From: Marthasterias glacialis
Lineage: Eukaryota; Echinodermata; Asteroidea; Forcipulatida; Asteriidae
Direction: 5' to 3'
DNA length: 64,000 bases
Assembly (NCBI GenBank): GCA_911728455.2
Contig: OU452223.1
Location: forward strand, 2,688,174-2,752,173
The notes beneath the pieces were generated by a model, which saw only the letters and a program-made list of their open reading frames with translations, was not told the origin of the DNA and did not search any database. How positions within the stretch are numbered: the stretch's first letter is position 1; every line of letters starts with the position of its first letter. Positions 35,206-49,005 of this stretch are shown here, piece after piece. Made by a program: the position numbers and the translations under genes.

Positions 35206-38200
35206 AATTACTCAAGAAATAATGGGACTAGAAAGGAATTTCTTGTACCTGCAGTTAGCTGCCATAGTCCTGCATCCGAAAATCTAGATTTCCCGGCCAG
35301 CCAGGGCCATCTTCCGCCTTGAAACGACCAGGGAACGGGGCTGCTCCGAATGCACTTCAAACGCCTGTCTAATGGCACTTTTGTACACGAAGCTGTAACA
35401 GAGTGAAAACAAGACTTAGCAACAGCTCTATCTCCCAAAGTAATGGCGGGAAACTGACAGGTCAGACACTTTTGGAAAGCCCAGCTCATGGGCTTTCCAA
35501 AAATGCCAGTATTAGAGCTGTGGATTAAACAGGGAGGATGCCAGGGACGGCGGAGTGAGGACACCCCGAAAATGTCCAGTGCATACGGCCATGCTGTGTG
35601 TACGTCAACAATAGCCAAGGCCGCTACGTGTGTGATGGACCAAAGCCAGCAAAAAAAAAAAAAAAAAAAAACGCCAAAAAAGAAGTCGGCAGCGCCAAGG
35701 CCAATTACTCAAGAAATAATGGGACTAGAGAGGAAATTCTTGTACCTGCAGTTAGCTGCCATAGTCCTGCATCCGAAAATCTAGATTTCCCGGCCAGCCA
35801 GGGCCATCTTCCGCCTTGAAACGACCAGTGAACGGGGCTGCTCCGAATGGGCTTCAAACGCCTGTCTTATGGCACTTTTGTACACGAAGCTGTAACAGAG
35901 TGAAAACAAGACTTAGCAACAGCTCTATCTCCCAAAGTAATGGCGGGAAACTGACAAGTCAGACACTTTTAGAAAGCCCGGCTCATGGGCTTTCCGAAAA
36001 TGCCGGTCTTGGAGCTGTGGAGTAAACAGGGAGGATGCCAGGGACGGCGGAGTAAGGACACCCCGAAAATGTCCAGTGCATACGGCCATGCTGTGTGTAC
36101 GTCAACAATAGCCAAGGCCGCTACCTGTGTGCTGGACAGAAGCCAGCAAAAAAAAAAAAAAAAAAAAACCGCCAAAAAAGAAGTCGGCAGCGCCAAGGCC
36201 AATTACTCAAGAAATAATGGGACTAGAGAGAAATTTCTTGTACCTGCAGTTAGCTGCCATAGTCCTGCATCCGAAAATCTAGTTTTCCCGGCCAGCCAGG
36301 GCCATCTTCCGCCTTGAAACGACCAGGGAACGGGGCTGCTCCGAATGCGCTTCAAACGCCTGTCTAATGGCACTTTTGTACACGAAGCTGTAACAGAGTG
36401 AAAACAAGATTTAGCAACAGCTCTATCTCCCAAAGTAATGGCGGGAAACTGACAGGTCAGACACTGTTGGAAAGCCCTGCTCATGGGCTTTCCAAAAATG
36501 CCAGTATTAGAGCTGTGGATTAAACAGGAAGGATGCTAGGGACGGCGGAGTGAGGACACCCCGAAAATGTCCAGTGCATACGGCCATGCTGTGTGTACGT
36601 CAACAATAGCCAAGGCCGCTACGTGTGTGATGGACCGAAGCCAGCAAAAAAAAAAAAAAAAAAAACGCCAAAAAAGAAGTCGGCAGCGCCAAGGCCAATT
36701 ACTAAGGAAATAATGGGACTAGAGAGAAATTTCTTGTACCTGCAGTTAGCTGCCATAGTCCTGCATCCGAAAATCTAGATTTCCCGGCCAGCCAGGGCCA
36801 TCTTCCGCCTTGAAACGACCAGGGAACGGGGCTGCTCCGAATGCGCTTCAAACGCCTGTCTAATGGCACTTTTGTACACGAAGCTGTAACAGAGTGAAAA
36901 CAAGATTTAGCAACAGCTCTATCTCCCAAGGTAATGGCGGGAAACTGACAAGTCAGACACTGTTGGAAAGCCCTGCTCATGGGCTTTCCAAAAATGCCGG
37001 TCTTGGAGCTGTGGAGTAACCAGGGAGGATGCCAGGGACGGCGGAGTGAGGACACCCCGAAAATGTCCAGTGCATACGGCCATGCTGTGTGTACGTCAAC
37101 AATAGCCAAGGCCGCTACGTGTGTGATGGACCGAGGCCAGCAAAAAAAAAAAAAAAACGCCAAAAAAGAAGTCGGCAGCGCCAAGGCCAATTACTCAAGA
37201 AATAATGGGACTAGAGAGGAATTTCTTGTACCTGCAGTTAGCTGCCATAGTCCTGCATCCGAAAATCTAGTTTTCCCGGCCAGCCAGGGCCATCTTCCGC
37301 CTTGAAACGACCAGGGAACGGGGCTGCTCCGAATGCGCTTCAAACGCCTGTCTAATGGCACTTTTGTACACGAAGCTGTAACAGAGTGAAAACAAGACTT
37401 AGCAACAGCTCTATCTCCCAAAGTAATGGCGGGAAACTGACAGATCAGACACTTTTGGAAAGCCCTGCTCATGGGCTTTCCAAAAATGCCAGTATTAGAG
37501 CTGTGGATTAAACAGGGAGGATGCCAGGGACGGCGGAGTGAGGACACCCCGAAAATGTCCAGTGCATACGGCCATGCTGTGTGTACGTCAACAATAGCCA
37601 AGGCCGCTACGTGTGTGATGGACCGAGGCCAGCAAAAAAAAAAAAAACCGCCAAAAAAGAAGTCGGCAGCGCCAAGGCCAATTACTCAAGAAATAATGGG
37701 ACTAGAAAGGAATTTCTTGTACCTGCAGTTAGCTGCCATAGTCCTGCATCCGAAAATCTAGATTTCCCGGCCAGCCAGGGCCATCTTCCGCCTTGAAACG
37801 ACCAGGGAACGGGGCTGCTCCGAATGCACTTCAAACGCCTGTCTAATGGCACTTTTGTACACGAAGCTGTAACAGAGTGAAAACAAGACTTAGCAACAGC
37901 TCTATCTCCCAAAGTAATGGCGGGAAACTGACAGGTCAGACACTTTTGGAAAGCCCAGCTCATGGGCTTTCCAAAAATGCCAGTATTAGAGCTGTGGATT
38001 AAACAGGGAGGATGCCAGGGACGGCGGAGTGAGGACACCCCGAAAATGTCCAGTGCATACGGCCATGCTGTGTGTACGTCAACAATAGCCAAGGCCGCTA
38101 CGTGTGTGATGGACCAAAGCCAGCAAAAAAAAAAAAAAAAAAAAACGCCAAAAAAGAAGTCGGCAGCGCCAAGGCCAATTACTCAAGAAATAATGGGACT

Positions 38201-40153
38201 AGAGAGGAAATTCTTGTACCTGCAGTTAGCTGCCATAGTCCTGCATCCGAAAATCTAGATTTCCCGGCCAGCCAGGGCCATTTTCCGCCTTGAAACGACC
38301 AGTGAACGGGGCTGCTCCGAATGGGCTTCAAACGCCTGTCTTATGGCACTTTTGTACACGAAGCTGTAACAGAGTGAAAACAAGACTTAGCAACAGCTCT
38401 ATCTCCCAAAGTAATGGCGGGAAACTGACAAGTCAGTCACTTTTAGAAAGCCCTGCTCATGGGCTTTCCGAAAATGCCGGTCTTGGAGCTGTGGAGTAAA
38501 CAGGGAGGATGCCAGGGACGGCGGAGTGAGGACACCCCGAAAATGTCCAGTGCATACGGCCATGCTGTGTGTACGTCAACAATAGCCAAGGCCGCTACCT
38601 GTGTGCTGGACAGAAGCCAGCAAAAAAAAAAAAAAAAAAAAAACGCCAAAAAAGAAGTCGGCAGCGCCAAGGCCAATTACTCAAGAAATAATGGGACTAG
38701 AGAGAAATTTCTTGTACCTGCAGTTAGCTGCCATAGTCCTGCATCCGAAAATCTAGTTTTCCCGGCCAGCCAGGGCCATCTTCCGCCTTGAAACGACCAG
38801 GGAACGGGGCTGCTCCGAATGCGCTTCAAACGCCTGTCTAATGGCACTTTTGTACACGAAGCTGTAACAGAGTGAAAACAAGATTTAGCAACAGCTCTAT
38901 CTCCCAAAGTAATGGCGGGAAACTGACAGGTCAGACACTGTTGGAAAGCCCTGCTCATGGGCTTTCCAAAAATGCCAGTATTAGAGCTGTGGATTAAACA
39001 GGAAGGATGCTAGGGACGGCGGAGTGAGGACACCCCGAAAATGTCCAGTGCATACGGCCATGCTGTGTGTACGTCAACAATAGCCAAGGCCGCTACGTGT
39101 GTGATGGACCGAAGCCAGCAAAAAAAAAAAAAAAAAAAACGCCAAAAAAGAAGTCGGCAGCGCCAAGGCCAATTACTAAGGAAATAATGGGACTAGAGAG
39201 AAATTTCTTGTACCTGCAGTTAGCTGCCATAGTCCTGCATCCGAAAATCTAGATTTCCCGGCCAGCCAGGGCCATCTTCCGCCTTGAAACGACCAGGGAA
39301 CGGGGCTGCTCCGAATGCGCTTCAAACGCCTGTCTAATGGCACTTTTGTACACGAAGCTGTAACAGAGTGAAAACAAGATTTAGCAACAGCTCTATCTCC
39401 CAAGGTAATGGCGGGAAACTGACAAGTCAGACACTGTTGGAAAGCCCTGCTCATGGGCTTTCCGAAAATGCCGGTCTTGGAGCTGTGGAGTAAACAGGGA
39501 AGATGCCAGCGACGGCGGAGTGAGGACACCCCGAAAATGTCCAGTGTATACGGCCATGCTGTGTGTACGTCAACAATAGCCAAGGCCGCTACGTGTGTGA
39601 TGGACCGAGGCCAGCAAAAAAAAAAAAAAAACGCCAAAAAAGAAGTCGGCAGCGCCAAGGCCAATTACTCAAGAAATAATGGGACTAGAGAGGAATTTCT
39701 TGTACCTGCAGTTAGCTGCCATAGTCCTGCATCCGAAAATCTAGTTTTCCCGGCCAGCCAGGGCCATCTTCCGCCTTGAAACGACCAGGGAACGGGGCTG
39801 CTCCGAATGCGCTTCAAACGCCTGTCTAATGGCACTTTTGTACACGAAGCTGTAACAGAGTGAAAACAAGACTTAGCAACAGCTCTATCTCCCAAAGTAA
39901 TGGCGGGAAACTGACAGATCAGACACTTTTGGAAAGCCCTGCTCATGGGCTTTCCAAAAATGCCAGTATTAGAGCTGTGGATTAAACAGGGAGGATGCCA
40001 GGGACGGCGGAGTGAGGACACCCCGAAAATGTCCAGTGCATACGGCCATGCTGTGTGTACGTCAACAATAGCCAAGGCCGCTACGTGTGTGATGGACCGA
40101 AGCCAGCAAAAAAAAAAAAAACCGCCAAAAAAGAAGTCGGCAGCGCCAAGGCC
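35206..40153 (+). repeat. Five-unit higher-order repeat, two copies of 2474 bp
   Basis: Every unit start in 35206-37679 has a partner exactly 2474 bp further on (35206/37680, 35703/38177, 36201/38675, 36697/39171, 37189/39663). Rare shared variants include ccagtgaacgggg with cgaatgggc and gtcttatgg (35827, 38301), agcccagctcatgg, and actaaggaaat (36702, 39176). Only a few differences separate the copies. Confidence 0.92.
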
Positions 40154-43100
40154 AATTACTCAAGAAATAATGGGACTAGAGAGAAATTTCTTGTACCTGC
40201 AGTTAGCTGCCATAGTCCTGCATCCGAAAATCTAGTTTTCCCGGCCAGCCAGGGCCATCTTCCGCCTTGAAACGACCAGGGAACGGGGCTGCTCCGAATG
40301 CGCTTCAAACGCCTGTCTAATGGCACTTTTGTACACGAAGCTGTAACAGAGTGAAAACAAGACTTAGCAACAGCTCTATCTCCCAAAGTAATGGCGGGAA
40401 ACTGACAAGTCAGACACTTTTGGAAAGCCCTGCTCATGGGCTTTCCGAAAATGCCGGTCTTGGAGCTGTGGAATAAACAGGGAGGATGCCAGGGACGGCG
40501 GAGTGAGGACACCCCGAAAATGTCCAGTGCATACGGCCATGCTGTGTGTACGTCAACAATAGCCAAGGCCGCTACGTGTGTGATGGACCGAAGCCAGCAA
40601 AAAAAAAAAAAAACCGCCAAAAAAGAAGTCGGCAGCGCCAAGGCCAATTACTCAAGAAATAATGGGACTAGAGAGAAATTTCTTGTACCTGCAGTTAGCT
40701 GCCATAGTCCTGCATCCGAAAATCTAGATTTCCCGGCCAGCCAGGGCCATCTTCCGCCTTGAAACGACCAGGGAACGGGGCTGCTCCGAATGCGCTTCAA
40801 ACGCCTGTCTAATGGCACTTTTGTACACGAAGCTGTAACAGAGTGAAAACAAGACTTAGCAACAGCTCTATCTCCCAAAGTAATGGCGGGAAACTGACAG
40901 GTCAGACACTTTTGGAAAGATCTGCTCATGGGCTTTCCGAAAATGCCGGTCTTGGAGCTGTGGAATAAACAGGGAGGATGCCAGGGACGGCGGAGTGAGG
41001 ACACCCCGAAAATGTCCAGTGCATACGGCAATGCTGTGTGTACGTCAACAATAGCCAAGGCCGCTACCTGTGTGCTGGACCGAAGCCAGCATAAAAAAAA
41101 AAAACCGCCAAAAAAGAAGTCGGCAGCGCCAAGGCCAATTACTCAAGAAATAATGGGACTAGAGAGAAATTTCTTGTACCTGCAGTTAGCTGCCATAGTC
41201 CTGCATCCGAAAATCTAGATTTCCCGGCCAGCCAGGGCCATCTTCCGCCTTGAAACGACCAGGGAACGGGGCTGCTCCGAATGCGCTTCAAACGCCTGTC
41301 TAATGGCACTTTTGTACACGAAGCTGTAACAGAGTGAAAACAAGACTTAGCAACAGCTCTATCTCCCAAAGTAATGGCGGGAAACTGACAGGTCAGACAC
41401 TTTTGGAAAGCCCTGCTCATGGGCTTTCCAAAAATGCCAGTATTAGAGCTGTGGATTAAACAGGGAGGATGCCAGGGACGGCGGAGTGAGGACACCGCGA
41501 AAATGTCCAGTGCATACGGCCATGCTGTGTGTACGTCAACAATAGCCAAGGCCGCTACGTGTGTGATGGACCGAGGCCAGCAAAAAAAAAAAAACCGCCA
41601 AAAAAGAAGTCGGCAGCGCCAAGGCCAATTACTCAAGAAATAATGGGACTAGAGAGAAATTTCTTGTACCTGCAGTTAGCTGCCATAGTCCTGCATCCGA
41701 AAATCTAGTTTTCCCGGCCAGCCAGGGCCATCTTCCGCCTTGAAACGACCAGGGAACGGGGCTGCTCCGAATGCGCTTCAAACGCCTGTCTAATGGCACT
41801 TTTGTACACGAAGCTGTAACAGAGTGAAAACAAGACTTAGCAACAGCTCTATCTCCCAAGGTAATGGCGGGAAACTGACAAGTCAGACACTGTTGGAAAG
41901 CCCTGCTCATGGGCTTTCCAAAAATGCCAGTCTTGGAGCTGTGGACTAAACAGGGAGGATGCCAGGGACGGCGGAGTGAGGACACCCCGAAAATGTCCAG
42001 TGCATACGGCCATGCTGTGTGTACGTCAACAATAGCCAAGGCCGCTACCTGTGTGCTGGACCGAAGCCAGCAAAAAAAAAAAAACCGCCAAAAAAGAAGT
42101 CGGCAGCGCCAAGGCCAATTACTCAAGAAATAATGGGACTAGAGAGAAATTTCTTGTACCTGCAGTTAGCTGCCATAGTCCTGCATCCGAAAATCTAGAT
42201 TTCCCGGCCAGCCAGGGCCATCTTCCGCCTTGAAACGACCAGGGAACGGGGCTGCTCCGAATGCGCTTCAAACGCCTGTCTAATGGCACTTTTGTACACG
42301 AAGCTGTAACAGAGTGAAAACAAGATTTAGCAACAGCTCTATCTCCCAAGGTAATGGCGGTAAACTGACAAGTCAGACACTGTTGGAAAGCCCTGCTCAT
42401 GGGCTTTCCAAAAATGCCAGTCTTGGAGCTGTGGAGTAACCAGGGAGGATGCCAGGGACGGCGGAGTGAGGACACCCCGAAAATGTCCAGTGCATACGGC
42501 CATGCTGTGTGTACGTCAACAATAGCCAAGGCCGCTACGTGTGTGATGGACCGAGGCCAGCAAAAAAAAAAAAAACCGCCAAAAAAGAAGTCGGCAGCGC
42601 CAAGGCCAATTACTCAAGAAATAATGGGACTAGAGAGGAATTTCTTGTACCTGCAGTTAGCTGCCATAGTCCTGCATCCGAAAATCTAGTTTTCCCGGCC
42701 AGCCAGGGCCATCTTCCGCCTTGAAACGACCAGGGAACGGGGCTGCTCCGAATGCGCTTCAAACGCCTGTCTAATGGCACTTTTGTACACGAAGCTGTAA
42801 CAGAGTGAAAACAAGACTTAGCAACAGCTCTATCTCCCAAAGTAATGGCGGGAAACTGACAGATCAGACACTTTTGGAAAGCCCTGCTCATGGGCTTTCC
42901 AAAAATGCCAGTATTGGAGCTGTGGATTAAACAGGGAGGATGCCAGGGACGGCGGAGTGAGGACACCCCGAAAATGTCCAGTGCATACGGCCATGCTGTG
43001 TGTACGTCAACAATAGCCAAGGCCGCTACGTGTGTGATGGACCGAAGCCAGCAAAAAAAAAAAAAACCGCCAAAAAAGAAGTCGGCAGCGCCAAGGCCAA

Positions 43101-46041
43101 TTACTCAAGAAATAATGGGACTAGAGAGAAATTTCTTGTACCTGCAGTTAGCTGCCATAGTCCTGCATCCGAAAATCTAGTTTTCCCGGCCAGCCAGGGC
43201 CATCTTCCGCCTTGAAACGACCAGGGAACGGGGCTGCTCCGAATGCGCTTCAAACGCCTGTCTAATGGCACTTTTGTACACGAAGCTGTAACAGAGTGAA
43301 AACAAGACTTAGCAACAGCTCTATCTCCCAAAGTAATGGCGGGAAACTGACAAGTCAGACACTGTTGGAAAGCCCTGCTCATGGGCTTTCCGAAAATGCC
43401 GGTCTTGGAGCTGTGGATCAAACAGGGAGGATGCCAGGGACGGCGGAGTGAGGACACCCCGAAAATGTCCAGTGCATACGGCCATGCTGTGTGTACGTCA
43501 ACAATAGCCAAGGCCGCTACGTGTGTGATGGACCGAAGCCAGCAAAAAAAAAAAAAAACCGCCAAAAAAGAAGTCGGCAGCGCCAAGGCCAATTACTCAA
43601 GAAATAATGGGACTAGAGAGAAATTTCTTGTACCTGCAGTTAGCTGCCATAGTCCTGCATCCGAAAATCTAGATTTCCCGGCCAGCCAGGGCCATCTTCC
43701 GCCTTGAAACGACCAGGGAACGGGGCTGCTCCGAATGCGCTTCAAACGCCTGTCTAATGGCACTTTTGTACACGAAGCTGTAACAGAGTGAAAACAAGAC
43801 TTAGCAACAGCTCTATCTCCCAAAGTAATGGCGGGAAACTGACAGGTCAGACACTTTTGGAAAGATCTGCTCATGGGCTTTCCGAAAATGCCGGTCTTGG
43901 AGCTGTGGAATAAACAGGGAGGATGCCAGGGACGGCGGAGTGAGGACACCCCGAAAATGTCCAGTGTATACGGCCATGCTGTGTGTACGTCAACAATAGC
44001 CAAGGCCTCTACCTGTGTGCTGGACCGAAGCCAGCAAAAAAAAAAAACCGCCAAAAAAGAAGTCGGCAGCGCCAAGGCCAATTACTCAAGAAATAATGGG
44101 ACTAGAGAGAAATTTCTTGTACCTGCAGTTAGCTGCCATAGTCCTGCATCCGAAAATCTAGATTTCCCGGCCAGCCAGGGCCATCTTCCGCCTTGAAACG
44201 ACCAGGGAACGGGGCTGCTCCGAATGCGCTTCAAACGCCTGTCTAATGGCACTTTTGTACACGAAGCTGTAACAGAGTGAAAACAAGACTTAGCAACAGC
44301 TCTATCTCCCAAAGTAATGGCGGGAAACTGACAGGTCAGACACTTTTGGAAAGCCCTGCTCATGGGCTTTCCAAAAATGCCAGTATTAGAGCTGTGGATT
44401 AAACAGGGAGGATGCCAGGGACGGCGGAGTGAGGACACCGCGAAAATGTCCAGTGCATACGGCCATGCTGTGTGTACGTCAACAATAGCCAAGGCCGCTA
44501 CGTGTGTGATGGACCGAGGCCAGCAAAAAAAAAAAAACCGCCAAAAAAGAAGTCGGCAGCGCCAAGGCCAATTACTCAAGAAATAATGGGACTAGAGAGA
44601 AATTTCTTGTACCTGCAGTTAGCTGCCATAGTCCTGCATCCGAAAATCTAGTTTTCCCGGCCAGCCAGGGCCATCTTCCGCCTTGAAACGACCAGGGAAC
44701 GGGGCTGCTCCGAATGCGCTTCAAACGCCTGTCTAATGGCACTTTTGTACACGAAGCTGTAACAGAGTGAAAACAAGACTTAGCAACAGCTCTATCTCCC
44801 AAGGTAATGGCGGGAAACTGACAAGTCAGACACTGTTGGAAAGCCCTGCTCATGGGCTTTCCAAAAATGCCAGTCTTGGAGCTGTGGACTAAACAGGGAG
44901 GATGCCAGGGACGGCGGAGTGAGGACACCCCGAAAATGTCCAGTGCATACGGCCATGCTGTGTGTACGTCAACAATAGCCAAGGCCGCTACCTGTGTGCT
45001 GGACCGAAGCCAGCAAAAAAAAAAAAACCGCCAAAAAAGAAGTCGGCAGCGCCAAGGCCAATTACTCAAGAAATAATGGGACTAGAGAGAAATTTCTTGT
45101 ACCTGCAGTTAGCTGCCATAGTCCTGCATCCGAAAATCTAGATTTCCCGGCCAGCCAGGGCCATCTTCCGCCTTGAAACGACCAGGGAACGGGGCTGCTC
45201 CGAATGCGCTTCAAACGCCTGTCTAATGGCACTTTTGTACACGAAGCTGTAACAGAGTGAAAACAAGATTTAGCAACAGCTCTATCTCCCAAGGTAATGG
45301 CGGTAAACTGACAAGTCAGACACTGTTGGAAAGCCCTGCTCATGGGCTTTCCAAAAATGCCAGTCTTGGAGCTGTGGAGTAACCAGGGAGGATGCCAGGG
45401 ACGGCGGAGTGAGGACACCCCGAAAATGTCCAGTGCATACGGCCATGCTGTGTGTACGTCAACAATAGCCAAGGCCGCTACGTGTGTGATGGACCGAGGC
45501 CAGCAAAAAAAAAAAAACCGCCAAAAAAGAAGTCGGCAGCGCCAAGGCCAATTACTCAAGAAATAATGGGACTAGAGAGGAATTTCTTGTACCTGCAGTT
45601 AGCTGCCATAGTCCTGCATCCGAAAATCTAGTTTTCCCGGCCAGCCAGGGCCATCTTCCGCCTTGAAACGACCAGGGAACGGGGCTGCTCCGAATGCGCT
45701 TCAAACGCCTGTCTAATGGCACTTTTGTACACGAAGCTGTAACAGAGTGAAAACAAGACTTAGCAACAGCTCTATCTCCCAAAGTAATGGCGGGAAACTG
45801 ACAGGTCAGACACTTTTGGAAAGCCCTGCTCATGGGCTTTCCGAAAATGCCGGTCTTGGAGCTGTGGACTAAACAGGGAGGATGCCAGGGACGGCGGAGT
45901 GAGGACACCCCGAAAAAGTCCAGTGCATACGGCCATGCTGTGTGTACGTCAACAATAGCCAAGGCCGCTACCTGTGTGCTGGACCGAAGCCAGCAAAAAA
46001 AAAAAAAAACCGCCAAAAAAGAAGTCGGCAGCGCCAAGGCC
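40154..46041 (+). repeat. Six-unit higher-order repeat, two copies of about 2.94 kb
   Basis: Unit starts pair at 2943-2945 bp (40154/43099, 40646/43591, 41137/44080, 41627/44570, 42117/45060, 42608/45550). Shared rare variants are aaagatctgctc (40917, 43862), gacaccgcgaaa (41492, 44436) and gcggtaaactg (42357, 45301). The last unit of the second copy differs, where the match fades. Confidence 0.88.
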
Positions 46042-48017
46042 AATTACTCAAGAAATAATGGGACTAGAGAGAAATTTCTTGTACCTGCAGTTAGCTGCCA
46101 TAGTCCTGCATCCGAAAATCTAGATTTCCCGGCCAGCCAGGGCCATCTTCCGCCTTGAAACGACCAGGGAACGGGGCTGCTCCGAATGCACTTCAAACGC
46201 CTGTCTAATGGCACTTTTGTACACGAAGCTGTAACAGAGTGAAAACAAGACTTAGCAACAGCTCTATCTCCCAAAGTAATGGCGGGAAACTGACAGGTCA
46301 GACACTTTTGGAAAGCCCTGCTCATGGGCTTTCCGAAAATGCCAGTATTAGAGCTCTGGATTAAACAGGGAGGATGCCAGGGACGGCGGAGTGAGGACAC
46401 CCCGAAAATGTCCAGTGCATACGGCCATGCTGTGTGTACGTCAACAATAGCCAAGGCCGCTACGTGTGTGATGGACCGAGGCCAGCAAAAAAAAAAAAAC
46501 CGCCAAAAAAGAAGTCGGCAGCGCCAAGGCCAATTACTCAAGAAATAATGGGACTAGAGAGAAATTTCTTGTACCTGCAGTTAGCTGCCATAGTCCTGCA
46601 TCCGAAAATCTAGTTTTCCCGGCCAGCCAGGGCCATCTTCCGCCTTGAAACGACCAGGGAACGGGGCTGCTCCGAATGCGCTTCAAACGCCTGTCTAATG
46701 GCACTTTTGTACACGAAGCTGTAACAGAGTGAAAACAAGACTTAGCAACAGCTCTATCTCCCAAAGTAATGGCGGGAAACTGACAAGACAGACACTTTTG
46801 GAAAGCCCTGCTCATGGGCTTTCCGAAAATGCCGGTCTTGGAGCTGTGGAGTAAACAGGGAGGATGCCAGGGACGGCGGAGTGAGGACACCCCGAAAATG
46901 TCCAGTGCATACGGCCATGCTGTGTGTACGTCAACAATAGCCAATGCCGCTACGTGTGTGATGGACCGAAGCCAGCAACAAAAAAAAAAAAAAAAAACCG
47001 CCAAAAAAGAAGTCGGCAGCGCCAAGGCCAATTACTCAAGAAATAATGGGACTAGAGAGAAATTTCTTGTACCTGCAGTTAGCTGCCATAGTCCTGCATC
47101 CAAAAATCTAGATTTCCCGGCCAGCCAGGGCCATCTTCCGCCTTGAAACGACCAGGGAACGGGGCTGCTCCGAATGCACTTCAAACGCCTGTCTAATGGC
47201 ACTTTTGTACACGAAGCTGTAACAGAGTGAAAACAAGACTTAGCAACAGCTCTATCTCCCAAAGTAATGGCGGGAAACTGACAGGTCAGACACTTTTGGA
47301 AAGCCCTGCTCATGGGCTTTCCGAAAATGCCAGTATTAGAGCTCTGGATTAAACAGGGAGGATGCCAGGGACGGCGGAGTGAGGACACCCCGAAAATGTC
47401 CAGTGCATACGGCCATGCTGTGTGTACGTCAACAATAGCCAAGGCCGCTACGTGTGTGATGGACCGAGGCCAGCAAAAAAAAAAAAACCGCCAAAAAAGA
47501 AGTCGGCAGCGCCAAGGCCAATTACTCAAGAAATAATGGGACTAGAGAGAAATTTCTTGTACCTGCAGTTAGCTGCCATAGTCCTGCATCCGAAAATCTA
47601 GTTTTCCCGGCCAGCCAGGGCCATCTTCCGCCTTGAAACGACCAGGGAACGGGGCTGCTCCGAATGCGCTTCAAACGCCTGTCTAATGGCACTTTTGTAC
47701 ACGAAGCTGTAACAGAGTGAAAACAAGACTTAGCAACAGCTCTATCTCCCAAAGTAATGGCGGGAAACTGACAAGTCAGACACTTTTGGAAAGCCCTGCT
47801 CATGGGCTTTCCGAAAATGCCGGTCTTGGAGCTGTGGAGTAAACAGGGAGGATGCCAGGGACGGCGGAGTGAGGACACCCCGAAAATGTCCAGTGCATAC
47901 GGCCATGCTGTGTGTACGTCAACAATAGCCAATGCCGCTACGTGTGTGATGGACCGAAGCCAGCAACAAAAAAAAAAAAAAAAAACCGCCAAAAAAGAAG
48001 TCGGCAGCGCCAAAGCC
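46042..48017 (+). repeat. Two-unit higher-order repeat, two copies of 988 bp
   Basis: Units at 46042 and 46532 recur at 47030 and 47520. Both copies carry gagctctggatt (46352, 47340) and an A-tract broken as caacaaaaa (46977, 47965). Confidence 0.9.
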
Positions 48018-49005
48018 AATTACTCAAGAAATAATGGGACTAGAGAGAAATTTCTTGTACCTGCAGTTAGCTGCCATAGTCCTGCATCCAAAAATCTAGA
48101 TTTCCCGGCCAGCCAGGGCCATCTTCCGCCTTGAAACGACCAGGGAACGGGGCTGCTCCGAATGCACTTCAAACGCCTGTCTAATGGCACTTTTGTACAC
48201 GAAGCTGTAACAGAGTGAAAACAAGACTTAGCAACAGCTCTATCTCCCAAAGTAATGGCGGGAAACTGACAAGTCAGACACTGTTGGAAAGCCCTGCTCA
48301 TGGGCTTTCCGAAAATGCCGGTCTTGGAGCTGTGGAATAAACAGGGAGGATGCCAGGGACGGCGGAGTGAGGACACCCCGAAAATGTCCAGTGCATACGG
48401 CCATGCTGTGTGTACGTCAACAATAGCCAATGCCGCTACGTGTGTGATGGACCGAAGCCAGCAAAAAAAAACAAAAAACCGCCAAAAAAGAAGTCGGCAG
48501 CGCCAAGGCCAATTACTCAAGAAATAATGGGACTAGAGAGAAATTTCTTGTACCTGCAGTTAGCTGCCATAGTCCTGCATCCCAAAATCTAGATTTCCCG
48601 GCCAGCCAGGGCCATCTTCCGCCTTGAAACGACCAGGGAACGGGGCTGCTCCGAATGCGCTTCAAACGCCTGTCTAATGGCACTTTTGTACACGAAGCTG
48701 TAACAGAGTGAAAACAAGATTTAGCAACAGCTCTATCTCCCAAAGAAATGGCGGGAAACTGACAGGTCAGACACTGTTGGAAAGCCCTGCTCATGGGCTT
48801 TCCAAAAACGCCAGTATTAGAGCTGTGGATTAAACAGGGAGGATGCTAGGGACGGCGGAGTGAGGACACCCCGAAAATGTCCAGTGCATACGGCCATGCT
48901 GTGTGTACGTCAACAATAGCCAAGGCCGCTACGTGTGTGATGGACCAAAGCCAGCAAAAAAAAAAAAAAAAAACCGCCAAAAAAGAAGTCGGCAGCGCCA
49001 AGGCC

